DNA of 64,000 bases from Myrica gale. Taxonomy: Eukaryota; Streptophyta; Magnoliopsida; Fagales; Myricaceae. Under the pieces are notes generated by a model. The model was not told the origin of the DNA and made no database searches. It saw nothing but the letters and a program-made list of their open reading frames with translations. Both the position numbers and the translations under genes were made by a program. Positions 20,501-30,589 of this stretch are shown piece by piece. The stretch's first letter is position 1; each line of letters opens with the position of its first letter. The stretch is from positions 2,919,001 to 2,983,000 of the forward strand of contig OZ005612.1 of the NCBI GenBank assembly GCA_963930655.1, written 5' to 3'.

Positions 20501-23500
20501 AGGTCTGCATTAGATTTCCCTTCAAACATTCTAAGGAGAGTCCCACATCTTCAAAGCAGCGTCCATTCCTTTCCCTCCAGAGGCTCCACCAAATGCATAA
20601 TGAAATCATTTTCCACACAGCCAACGCCAAAGGATTGTCGAACTTTCTCTTCCAACACTTCAACACCCCTCCCACCCTTTTAGGCATCACCCAAGGATAG
20701 TTAACGATGCTAAGCACGTGCACCCACAACTCTCTAGCGACCAAGCAATGGATAAGCACATGATCCACAGACTCCCCATCATTCTTACAAAGAAAGCACC
20801 AATTTATCAAACATAACCCCCTCCTCCTTAAATTATCAATGGTTAAAATCTTCCCATGAGCCGCTTCCCACACAAAGAACGACACTCGAGGCGGGACAAC
20901 GACCTTCCAGATTTGCCTCCACGGAAAGATCTCGCCAGAACCCCCAACAATCAACCCATACGAGGACTTAACCGAGAAGACCCCATTCTTAGTACCTTGC
21001 CACAACAATTTATATTCATCCCTTCTCCTAAGAACCATAGAGTACAACAATGAGTAGAAATCTGAAAAATCTTCAATCTCCCAATCGTTAGCGGTTCTAG
21101 TAAACTGGATATTCCACACCCCATGACCAGATTCGTCTTCCAAGCAATCCGCTACCGCCGCATCCTTATGCATAGCAAGAGAAAACAAGAGAGGGAAAAC
21201 AAACTTCAAGGGCCTTTCTCCGCACCATAAATCATGCCAAAACTTGACGCTAAGACCACACCCCACCACGAAACGAATGTTCCCACAAAAGAAGGTCCAC
21301 CCATTGCTTATGTGCTTCCACAGGCTCACACCGTAGGAACTATGGCTCATATGGGTTCTCCAGCCTCCTGGAACGCTGCCATACTTATCCTCAATAACAA
21401 CTCGCCACAAACTATCCCTCTCCAAGGCAAAACGCCACAACCACTTGCTCAACAAAGCTCTATTGAACGAATGAAGTCTCCTTAAACCCAGCCCTCCGCA
21501 ACTCATTGGAGAGCAAACCCTCTCCCATTTGACAAGATGAAACTTGTGCTCGAGTCCATCGCCCCCCCACAAAAAGGTCCTTTGGATCTTCTCCAATCTT
21601 TTGGCAACCCCCAAAGGAATAGGAAAGAGAGACAAAAAATAGGTTGGAAGGCTAGAGAGAGTAGACTTGATCAACGTGAGTCTACCACCCTTGGAAAGAA
21701 AGCTACGCTTCCACCCTGCCAACCTTCTTTCCGTCCTCTCAATAATGTCATGCCAGATATGTTTGCTCTTGAAACGCGCCCCCAACGGTAACCCAAGATA
21801 AGTGGTTGGCAACGACGAAACTCTGCAACCCATAATAGTAGCCAACTCCTGAACATTGTCCACATCCCCAACAGGAATAACTTCTGTCTTTGAAAGGTTA
21901 ACTCTCAACCCCCTCTTTGATACACTCCTTGCAACTATAAATCAAACTATTTTCGAAAACCTACTTACCTATTTTTCCTAACTATTAGGCACCAAATAAC
22001 CCCGTGAAACACCTAATATTCTAATGTTGTTACAGTCCAGAATTTCCGGCAAGCATATTCCTCAAGTCCCAGTATATATAAGCCACGGCACAAAAGAAAA
22101 TACCCCTCCTGGTTCTCTCTCTCTTCTAGTGATGTCTTTTTCTCCGTTCTCTCTCTTCCTCGCCCTTCTCCCCGTCAGTTGGGTTAGGGTTCTGAACTAG
22201 TGTTTTGAGATGGGTTTTTTCGTAGTTTAGTGATTGAGTCGAAGACGTTTCGTTTCTCGGTTAACAAGTTGGGTATTGTTACGTTATCGGAGTCGAGTCG
22301 GAAATCGCAGAGCTTCGTTCGTCTTGGCCGATATGAGATGGTTTGGCTTGCCAACCTCTTTGGTAAACTGGTGGAGGGGAACGATGACAAGGATTTTCCC
22401 GTGAAGTTCAATGAATCTTCACGAGCGTTTCTTGCCCAGAAATGCTCGAACGAGCATGGCAGATTCGTTGTGTTGGTGGAGTTTGGGGACAGTAGGCGGA
22501 GGGGGGCAGTCAGGATCCCAGAGGGGAGGTTTGGCGGTGGCTGGCAGGCTTTTGCTCAGTCTGTTGAGGAGTTGTTGTCTGTGTTTGGGGAGATGCGTCG
22601 TTCAGGCGAGGGACAAAAAGTGGCCGAGGTTAAGAAAGGTGTTTCGTATGCTCAGCTGGTGAAGGGTGGATCGCCGGTGATGAAGGAGGAGGGAGGGGGG
22701 AGTTTCGGGAGTCTTGTGTTGGTAACGGAAACCTGACACGGCACGTGAGTTCAATTCGAAATGGTGATGTTGGGAGGCCTGCCGAGTCGGCTGGGAATGA
22801 TGGGGAGCTCTGGGCGCATTTAATGCGCATGCGTGATGAGCTGGAAAGACTCATCGATCTGGTTGAAAATCAACGAAACGAATCACGGAAGGTGCTGAGA
22901 TGTTCGACATGTAATTCTCTTGCAATGGATCGTGGGTCTGGGCTGTGTGAGTACGATCCATCGCCTAATTTGGGCCTGGTCTCTGAGGCTCTCGTTGGTG
23001 TGGAGGGCGTTGGGGGGGGGCTGCGTGGGTGGACCGAGCTGGGCTCCCTCGTGTTGGGCCGTGGGCCTGGAGCCTATGTGTCTGGCCCATCGATCAATTT
23101 GGGTGTCGGGTGCCGAGATGACCCCTTGCAGGCGGAGCGTGGCGCCATCCCTGTTCCCGTGGCAAAGCTATCGGATGCTGACCGGACCTCCACGACGGTG
23201 GCAGCCTTGCCTTCGGCGACCCCGTCTGTGGTGACAGGGATGGGTTCAGGCGTGTTTCCGGTGCCGGAACAGTGTCATGTAGTTGGAGCAGATTTAACAC
23301 GTCTCGTTTTTGGCTTGCTGGAGACGACGGGGGGTTCCTTTTCGGAGCCAGATCTCGACGACCTTCAGGTTCCGGGGAGTTGTGTTGCCGAACAGGGGGG
23401 GGAACAGTTGGATCTTTCTGCGGGGGCTCTTTCCGGTGGTTTGGAGGAGGGGGAATGTTCTCGGGAGGGTCAGATGGTTGGCACTGTTGGAGTTCCAGAG

Positions 23501-26500
23501 GTGGGAATGCTAGAAGTAGAGGGCACTGTTGGAGGGGAGTTGACTTCGGGAATGCTAGAAGCAGCGGGCACTGTTGTAGACCCAGCTCTCGAATCTCAAC
23601 CCTGGACGGTCAGTGTCCCTCGTAAAGCTGTGGGGGGGGATTCTCCGGAGTGGGTCTTGGACATGGTTTCCTCGGTGGGTCAGATGGTTGGGGTGTCGTG
23701 TGGTGGTCAAGAGGATAAATTGAGGGACCTCTTTGCAGCGTTGGAACGTAATCGGGTTCCGCTTTCTTCGCAGAAGTCCAGAAAGTCAGGGGGGAGGATG
23801 ATCAGGGAGTTGAGGGGTTGAAGTCTTCGGTTAATTATGAAGGGTCTGCTGCACTCGCTACGAAGACGTAATTGTCCGCTAGGGGTCTCATTTGTGGCGT
23901 CTTGGGGGTTCTGAGGGCGGGTGTTTTTGTGGCATCTTGGCGTCTTTTAGGGAGAGTCTAGTTGGCTAGTGGGCTGAGGGTGTTTTTGTTTCTTGGGAGA
24001 GTCTTGTTGACTTCTCTAGTTTGCTTTTTGGGAGGGTCCTCAGTATTTTCTCTTGTACTGTTGACTCCGTTGTCGCGTGTACTTTGTTTTTTTTATCTTT
24101 TTAATAAAATTGGCTTAATTATCAAAAAAAGTATATATAAGCCACCAAACTCAATCTTTTCAAACCATAAGCCAAGCTATGGGACATAGTAGTACCCTAG
24201 CTTGATTAATGAATACCATATTTGAAAAATAAAGTGGCAATCCAACAAACAGCTTTAAAAAATGAAAGACACAAACGTAGACCAAAGATAGATAATCAAG
24301 ATACAAGCAAAAAAGTGAGCAAGTTAACTATGAAGAGTAAGCACACAAACCCACTACTGGAGGAGGCCACAATAAGGGATGATGTTGTCTGAGTAGTAGT
24401 GGTACTGGGACTGGAAGTTGTTGCAGCTGCAGAAGTTGAAGAGACACCTACAGAATTGATATGCACAACATATGATATTTGAATCAGACACACAAGTAAC
24501 AGATATCTGATCTAGACAACTTATCACTTACACAAGGAAATAGGGAGTCAATGGTAATCTAGTATCACAATTAAGAGCTTAAGAATCTAATAAGACACTT
24601 ATAAAGCAATAGGGAGCTGCATAGAAAGCATTAACCACAAAGAAGTTTACAAGGCCACAATTGTAAAGGAAAGAACAATTGTCATGGAGAAGCTACCATT
24701 GTCTTATTAGCTATGCCAATTTCGAGCCTAGCCTACAACAAATCCAACTCCATTTACCTCCATACAAGTGACACAGTCTTGCCCGTACAAGGTTCAGGTT
24801 GCTCATATTTCACTCCTAGGGGCAAAAAACTTGGGGTTTGAAGGGTTTCATGAGGCAAAGCTGCTGAGTCTAGAATGGAATGATGAGGCGGTAAATGTCA
24901 GGTTTCCAAATCATTTAAGGATTCTTTAACCACAGAGCAAGCTTTTTGACAGTGATCAATTTGACACTAAATTAATTCGTTCTATGCCATACACACCCTT
25001 TTGGGCTGAAATTTTCCTCAATTAAGTCATTTATTTCTGCTTTTAATTGTCAGCAGCTTAAGTTAGCAAGCGTATCACGGTATCAGAGAGCTCTAATCTC
25101 TCTAATGAGTTACCTTCCTGTTCTATTCCACATTAAAAGGAGGAGAGATTTTCAAGTGTCAGGACCTTATGAATGGAATATTATTAGACTTTTACTCTCT
25201 ATAATGAATTTCCTTCCCCTTCAACTTCTTACTGAAACTATTTACTAGTCTTACCGTATTAGCAAATAAAAAATCCCACAATAAAAAGAGAGAAGATGAA
25301 TGCAGAGGAGGGGGAAACTTCGGGCATATTCTAGTCAACCATTACACTCCTCACCCAGCAAGGAGGTAGCCAAGTCAAGTTTTGCATTCTATTTTAGGCG
25401 GCATGTTTTGATTCACCAGATCACAAAGACTGGAGGATGTTCAACCTAGTCGATATAACAATCAAGGCAGTCCTTCACAAAGGGTACACCCTAAAACACC
25501 CTTTTTATTTTATTTTAGGTTTGATGGCCAAAACTTTTCTTGCAAAAACCACACGTCCCAGCTCATCAAAATGAAAGGTACTTTTCTAGCCTCCTTTTTA
25601 TTGGTCCAATTCATACAATTCCAATTCTAGGAATCATACTCCTGACAAATTCACCCATTGGCATGTCACCATAAGTTTTATAACTGGACCATTCTGAGGA
25701 AAAAGGCATGCATGTTCACTTACGCACATAGAGATTATAAGGGGTGAAGTTAGAGCCCCAAACCCACTAGTGCTGCTTTCAGTTCATCAATCATTAGATT
25801 CTTGGAAGCCACAGCAGAAGAATCATTCCCAGCCTCCACCTGCACATTGATTGGGTGCCTTCTTATTGCCTCCTTCAGTCTTAACAAAGCAGCCTACCCT
25901 ATGATATACAACTCTGCTTTTGCAACCTCTATGGTGACCATGGCAGCCTCAATAATTGATGATATTGATGAAAGAGCAGCAAAGATTACTGTGGTACAGG
26001 GCCACATTTCCGATAAGAGAAACTATAGTAAACTCTGAGAAAGCCTCGTGATCCTTCAATACCCAAACACATTTCCAGCAGCAGGATTGCAAAACTGCCA
26101 TTTTTATCTCAAATACTTCCCTCGCAAAATCATGATCCTACCCCACCAACCACCTCTTCCACCACCTCCCATAGAGCATTTGGACACATCGGCATCATTA
26201 CTGCAACATGGGAGATCCCTTTTCGCTCTCCCCCTCACTCTCATCTCTTCCCCTCCATCACCTAAGCAAAACCGAATAGCCTAGCAGAGCACCCAGTATA
26301 ACTCTCGCCATAAGAAAAGGCACATCCTGAAACTCATCCAAACAACACTCTCCATCTCAGCATACTCCTACACAATTCAAGCACTGAGCACACATAACTC
26401 CAGTGTTTAAAGTATACTGGAGATCTAAGATCACCAAAGACAATCTATTTTCAAATTAACAGCAAGTCCCACAAGCATAAGCAAAGACAGCCGTTAGCAT

Positions 26501-28002
26501 AAACTGATGAAAACCATATTCTATTACAGAAAAACCATATAACCGGACATCTCAAACATAATTAAAACGATGAACTCACTAAAACCAGGGACAAGAGTGG
26601 TCGAATGTGCTTGAGAAGACGAAGCAGGCATTGACTGCTTACTAAACGAAAAAACAGTTGGCCCTGATGAATAAGCCGTTGCGCTCGTAACACCAAAACC
26701 TGTAAAAGATCCCATACTGCTGGAAGAAGCAGCAGAGGTTGCAGGCGTGGCTATTGAAGCACTACTTGCAGTGGAGGAAGAACTTGCTCCAACAGCGGGC
26801 ACAGAGAATGAAGCTTGTGTAACAGTGCTAGTACTAATACTAGATGCCGGAGTTGACGCACTCGTTGTGGTGGTGACTGTAGAAAACAACGGCGCCGTAG
26901 ATGTTCCGATAGATAGAGAAGTAGGCTTTGCAGCAGGTGGAGTGAAAATTGGTGCGGCCGACGAGGCTGCAGCATTGGCGAACACAAAAGGCTGAGAAGC
27001 TGAGGAAGAGGATGTCACAAATAAGAAGCCGGAAGAGCTCGTCGCTGAAGCGGAAGATACAGAAGAGGAGGATGTAGTTGTTGGAACAGGTTTAGAAGCA
27101 GTTGACAACGAAAAACCCGGAGAAGAAGAAGCCGAGAAAGGGGAGGCTGCTGTGGAATTTGCACCTGAGCTTGAAGCAAATGAGAATGCAGGAGACGTTG
27201 AAGCTGAAGACGAAGAAGAAGAAGAAAACAGAGTAGAAGTTGAAAAGGAAGAAGCGGCAGCGGATGACGATAATGATGAGAATGATGTTCCGAATTGGGA
27301 TGAGTTGGAACTGGGTGCGGATATAGATGCTCCAAAGGGGGATAAACCAGGAGTCGCTGATGAAGCTGCTGTTCCAAACAAGGTTGAACCAGAAGCAGAA
27401 GTCCCTGCGGTAGAGGTCGTCGTTCCGAACAGAAGCGAGCTGGGCTTCTGAGCAGACGAAGCTGTTCCGAATAATTGCGAACTAGTGCTTGACACCGATT
27501 GAGCGCCCCCAAATAAGGATGAACCCGCACCTACCGCGTACGAGCCCGAAGTACTGGCAGATGAAGCGGCCCCGAACAAGGTTGAACCAAGTGTAGCAGC
27601 ACCGAACGAGGACGGGGCAGAAATCGCCGCAGAGGGGATTGCGCCAAACAGGGATGGAGCGGAGGTTGCAGCTGACGCAGACGTTACTATTCCAGAAACG
27701 GAGGCAGCGGAACTCGAAGCGGCCGGGGCGGAAGAAAAGGGGAAAGAGAAGGGAGGAGCTGAGGAAGAGGAAAATCCGAACCCGAATGGGGCGGAGCTAG
27801 GGTTTGAGGTGGAGAAAGTGGAAGAAGATGAGGCGGCAGTGGTGGTGGATGGGAAGGAGAAGCCGCCGGTGCCAGCGGAACCAAATGCTGGACCGGATGA
27901 TGATCCGAATAGGGAAGCGGAGGATCCGGGCGCGAACCCGGTGGTGGAGGTGGCTTGTGAAGAAGAAGAGGAAGACGAAGATTCGAACGAGAAGCCCGAC
28001 AT
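14593..28002 (-). CDS. NUP62: Nucleoporin NUP62 (p62/Nsp1 family)
   Basis: Nine exons on the minus strand: 28002-26580, 24447-24351, 19745-19667, 19054-18932, 18521-18444, 16413-16310, 15832-15745, 15667-15569 and 14688-14593, about 728 residues. Exon 1 encodes a Ser/Thr/Ala-rich FG-repeat domain (FGSSSG, LFGA, GFGFSSS) that interacts with transport receptors. The C-terminal Nsp1-type coiled coil starts [18 protein letters not shown] and continues [13 protein letters not shown], ending [11 protein letters not shown]. The family assembles with NUP58/NUP54 in the central channel of the nuclear pore. Exon phases join cleanly and no lesion was found. Intron 1 to 5 regions carry a LINE-like element, two LINEs and a SINE, which explains the 13.4-kb span. 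Start ATG 28002 opens [11 protein letters not shown]. Confidence 0.95.
16858..18390 (+). mobile_element. 5'-truncated, decayed LINE (non-LTR retrotransposon)
   Basis: Broken frames match the protein of the LINE at 20343-21910 almost collinearly: [44 protein letters not shown], and later a zinc-binding reverse-transcriptase block with [15 protein letters not shown]. Many stops and indels are present. It ends TTTGTACTGTTAC..AATAAAATTATCTTACTT before a short A-rich tail near 18390. It lies antisense to NUP62, in the intron between exons 5 and 6. I could not find a target duplication. Confidence 0.85.
19148..19348 (-). mobile_element. tRNA-derived SINE, full length
   Basis: On the minus strand the 201-bp unit begins with a tRNA-like head containing an A-box-like TGGTGTGGTGGTAAGGC and a B-box AGTTCGAGCCC, and ends in a poly(A) tract. 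A perfect 12-bp target duplication GCCCCAATTCTT flanks it (19136-19147 and 19349-19360). It sits in a NUP62 intron, in the same orientation as the gene. A 5'-truncated relative lies at 34547-34650. Confidence 0.9.
20343..21910 (-). mobile_element. 5'-truncated LINE with long open frame
   Basis: Flanked by a perfect 20-bp target duplication CCCTCTTTGATACACTCCTT (20323-20342 and 21911-21930). It begins on the minus strand inside the reverse-transcriptase frame and ends in poly(A) (seen as the T run at 20343). The 3' tail reads GTACTGTTCCG..TTTTAATAAAGC..CTTACTTATC before the A run. The clean duplication and nearly intact frame point to a fairly young insertion by target-primed reverse transcription. 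It lies in the NUP62 intron between exons 2 and 3. Confidence 0.95.
20418..21908 (-). pseudogene. LINE reverse transcriptase C-terminal part with zf-RVT domain
   Basis: A 496-residue frame without stops. Early blocks [34 protein letters not shown] and LWGG are the thumb and C-terminal part of plant LINE reverse transcriptases. The later [29 protein letters not shown] block is the zf-RVT zinc-binding domain. The endonuclease and the catalytic FADD-type motif are upstream of the truncation and absent, so the protein cannot drive transposition. The ATG at 21908 is only the first Met after the truncation point. Confidence 0.92.
22087..24129 (+). mobile_element. LINE-like element with ORF1 only ('half-LINE')
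   Basis: A target duplication GTATATATAAGCCAC flanks the element (22072-22086 and 24131-24145). It has a T/C-rich 5' leader, an ORF1-type coding region (22230-23821), and a 3' end ..CTTGTACTGTTGAC..TTTTTAATAAAATTGGCTTAATTATC followed by a short A run. The 3' tail resembles those of the two RT-bearing LINEs nearby. No endonuclease or reverse transcriptase is encoded in its 2.04 kb. I infer a non-autonomous element that used the machinery of the related LINE. It lies antisense to NUP62 in the same intron as the LINE at 20343. Confidence 0.85.
22230..23821 (+). pseudogene. LINE ORF1-type protein, one frameshift
   Basis: Two overlapping frames: 22230-22736 and one that is open to 23821. The first reads [20 protein letters not shown] then [16 protein letters not shown] and [16 protein letters not shown], resembling the N-terminal region of plant LINE first ORFs. 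The second begins with an acidic helix ([18 protein letters not shown]) and continues as a Gly/Ser/Val-rich stretch without a recognisable domain. The G run near 22691-22700 lies in the overlap, where a single indel would join the frames into one protein of about 530 residues. No CCHC knuckle is evident. Exact function unknown; nucleic-acid binding is inferred from element class. Confidence 0.6.
24448..26579. other. NUP62 intron 1, nothing recognised
   Basis: This 2.1-kb intron holds only short open frames (for example 25802-26038 on the plus strand) with no identifiable product. No transposon boundary or RNA gene was seen. It begins with a GTGAGT donor and ends with a TGTAG acceptor on the minus strand. 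Confidence 0.6.
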
Positions 28003-28069
28003 GGTCGTTTCTCTGTCGCTGTTCCGGTGGGTTTGTGTGAGTTCTCAGGACTCAGGAGTTTTGAAATAA

Positions 28070-28610
28070 GGGTTTTGGTGGGTAATGTCTTTGGGCTTCA
28101 AGTGCTAGTTTTCCGGTTCAACTGTACACCGTAAAGAAGTAAACGGTAACTGAACCGGACAATACCGGCTGAGCCGGTCATTATTGTTTTTTATTTTTTA
28201 TTTTTTATTTTCTGCTGGGCCATTTTGAATTTCCCTTAACTAAGCTTTTCAGAAATCATAATAATTACGGGGATTTTTCAAAAACTTTTTTGTGGATGTC
28301 TCGTGCATGGATTGGCTACTCTGTCCTCTTCAGAATTGTTCTTCGCTCTTCTTAACACTCATTTGGGTTTTTGCCTCTGAAACACGTCCCCGGGAAACTT
28401 GGCCCAAATCTTTTGTAAATTTTTGGGTACTCGTTGCATCCTGCAGTTGAAAAAAGAAGTTATACCAAATGTTTTGCCCGAATTAAAATTCCCCAAGATG
28501 CAGAATCCATAGTCTATTTCCCGGCTGACAAAGTTCTTATCATTTTTAGCTTTGTTCTCTACTTCCTTTTCAAATTTCTGGCATTCCCCCCTCTTGGCAT
28601 GGGTGGAATA
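28070..28610. other. NUP62 upstream region
   Basis: Sequence 5' of the NUP62 start on the minus strand. An A/T-rich tract lies at 28187-28215. No convincing promoter motif could be fixed, and no gene is seen before the MITEs starting at 28612. Confidence 0.4.
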
Positions 28611-28611
28611 T

Positions 28612-29105
28612 CTAAGGTTATGTTTGTGTTGTAAAATTTTTAGTATTAGGTTTAATGTTGGTATTGAGTTTAGTGAATAAGTGAAGAGAGATCATTTTTT
28701 ATATTTTTTGTAATTTTTATATTTTTTTATGGGAGAGAGAGATTATATTATAGTATTTTATTGGGAGTTTGTGAAATTTTTTGTGAAATTTTTATCACAA
28801 ACGCACCCTAAGTTATGTCCGTTTTCTACAATTTTTCAGGATTCAAATACATTCACAAAATTACCACCGAACATATTCAGAATTCAAACACAAAAACCAA
28901 TACATTTTACACAATCTCTAACAACTTTTTACTTTTTTATTCAACATAAATTTTCCATCTCTATATTTTTTCACATAACTTCAATACTTTTTTATTAAAC
29001 AATTACATCAAATCATTTTTCTCTCCACTTTATACAAACACCAATAAAACATTATTCAACATAAATATTCACTTCTCTGAAATCCTACATTTTTACTCAA
29101 ACCGA
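28612..29105. repeat. Two adjacent AT-rich MITEs (families M1 and M2)
   Basis: 28612-28811 starts GGTTATGTTTGTGTTG and ends ATCACAAACGCACCC, an inverted-repeat MITE (M1, reverse orientation) with a GGGAGAGAGAGATTATATTA core. 28812-29105 (M2) contains TCAAACACAAAAACCAATAC and TTTTATTAAACAATTACATC. Related copies occur at 50473-50640 and 57676-57866 (M1), and at 50725-51955 and 57215-57490 (M2). Exact ends are uncertain. Confidence 0.7.
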
Positions 29106-29979
29106 ACTTGCATCTGCCTGTGAAAGGATGGATTATGTTATCTCTCGACGTCTCTTTTATTCTTTTTTTCTCAACCTCTGGTTGATGTCTCAAGAGATGG
29201 AGGATATCCCTTCTGTAGAAAAGAAGATTCGGTTCCATTACCGTCCGATAAATTACTATCCTTTATGTCCAAATATCAGCAGAGTTAGAAAGTAAGATGA
29301 TGTTCAATGCATTGCAAGGAACAGGAATCACCCTGTTGATCAACATTATCTGCAGTAAGAGGAGCACAATGGACCAAGGGAATGGATGATTTAAAAAATA
29401 AAAGTTCTCTAATTCTAAACAACTATTTTAATTCTAATCGGAGTTTGATATACAGCACTCTAGGGGATGGTTAGAGCAGCAGACTTTAAAGGAGCCTAGA
29501 CTCAGATTGTGTATTTTGATTGCGACGAAGGGACTTCGACAGCCATTTCTTTATGCAAAGCTTGTGTCTCTCATGCAAAACACCAACCCTTGTTGATGAG
29601 GAGGACAAGGTCCGCAACAGCTTCGGTTGTTTACGAACTAACAAGTGTTTCATCAAATACCCGTCAAAGAGCAGAACTTGTTCCGTATTAGTTTTGTCAT
29701 CTTCTGAGTACAAGAGACAATTCCAGGAGGGGTTCCGCGGAAGAAAAGCGTCCTACCAGGGAAAAACAACAAAAAAGACATGGATCAGTTCGAAGCACTG
29801 CCTGGGCAAGTCCCATAAACATCATTATAGCGGAGCCCTACTAAAATTTGGGAGTGCAGAGGGGTTACTATGCATGATGTATGTAAATTAGAGGACATCT
29901 CTGTCTTCTACGGATGCTGGTCATAGAAGCTAATCCCAAATGAGATAAAAAAAAATCAATCAGCAACCCCAATCTACCA
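29106..29979. other. Unassigned sequence
   Basis: Open frames on both strands (for example 29520-29891 plus and 29486-29713 minus) have no recognisable product and overlap each other. No repeat end was identified. It may belong to the same captured or decayed unit as the fragment at 29980-30560. Confidence 0.35.
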
Positions 29980-30560
29980 GAAGCAGTAGGGATCAGACAA
30001 GTAAACAGTGCAATCAATAGATACCTATTCTCGTGAACTAGCTTCTTCACCCACACCTGTTTATTATCGAGTTTGATTATATCTGGGTATTGATGCAGCA
30101 CATCACTTACAGTAAAGCTCTCACTGACCTTAGCCCACTTCTCATTATATTTGGTATAAGCGGCTAAGTTTAATCAAGGCCATCAAATTGTAGCAACCCT
30201 CCTCCTTTCTTCAGTTGTGTATATAAAATCTAGGACATGCCAGTGTAACTGCTGAATAGAAGTCAATAACCATCTTTTTGGTTGGGACCAAACTCACTCG
30301 TCCACTTACAAAAACCAGAAATAATAGAAAAAAACCTCTTCTTCTGCATTATTCAGTGCCTTAAAGGCTTTGCTCATTTAAGGTTCTTGGGGTTTGGCCA
30401 GAATATTTACACCGAACGTTCCTCCAATATCAGCATACATCCCTGCTAATTAGGCCGCCAACTTCTTCCCATCCTCGGGGTGAAGACAGCAAAAACTGGT
30501 TCTGGTCTTAGGGGCCTCTATGTAAATGTATTCACAATCTCCTTTTGGTATAATCGCCAA
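29980..30560 (-). pseudogene. Unidentified host-like coding fragment
   Basis: On the minus strand the stretch reads GDCEYIYIEAPKTRTSF, then MYADIGGTFGVNILAKPQEP, FKALNNAEEE, and near 30135-30025 AYTKYNEKWAKVSESFTVSD followed by HQYPDIIKLDNKQVWVKKLV. The last block ends GAGAATAG before a GTATCT donor, as a real exon would. Stops separate the blocks. The composition is that of an ordinary soluble protein, unlike a transposase. I do not recognise the family. It abuts the broken end of the MULE at 30590, so it could be host DNA captured by, or flanking, that element. Confidence 0.4.
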
Positions 30561-30589
30561 AGGAACTTCTTTTTTTGAAAAAAAAAATG

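Noticed and set aside
25802..26038. 78-residue plus-strand frame in NUP62 intron 1
   Set aside because: No recognisable domain, no splice context, and it is antisense within an intron; most likely chance.
27152..27451. Plus-strand acidic open frame rich in Glu/Asp
   Set aside because: It is antisense to NUP62 exon 1; the low-complexity Ser/Ala codons of the FG domain read as Glu/Asp on the other strand.
29520..29891. 123-residue plus-strand open frame
   Set aside because: No motif recognised and frames overlap on both strands; reported only as unassigned sequence.
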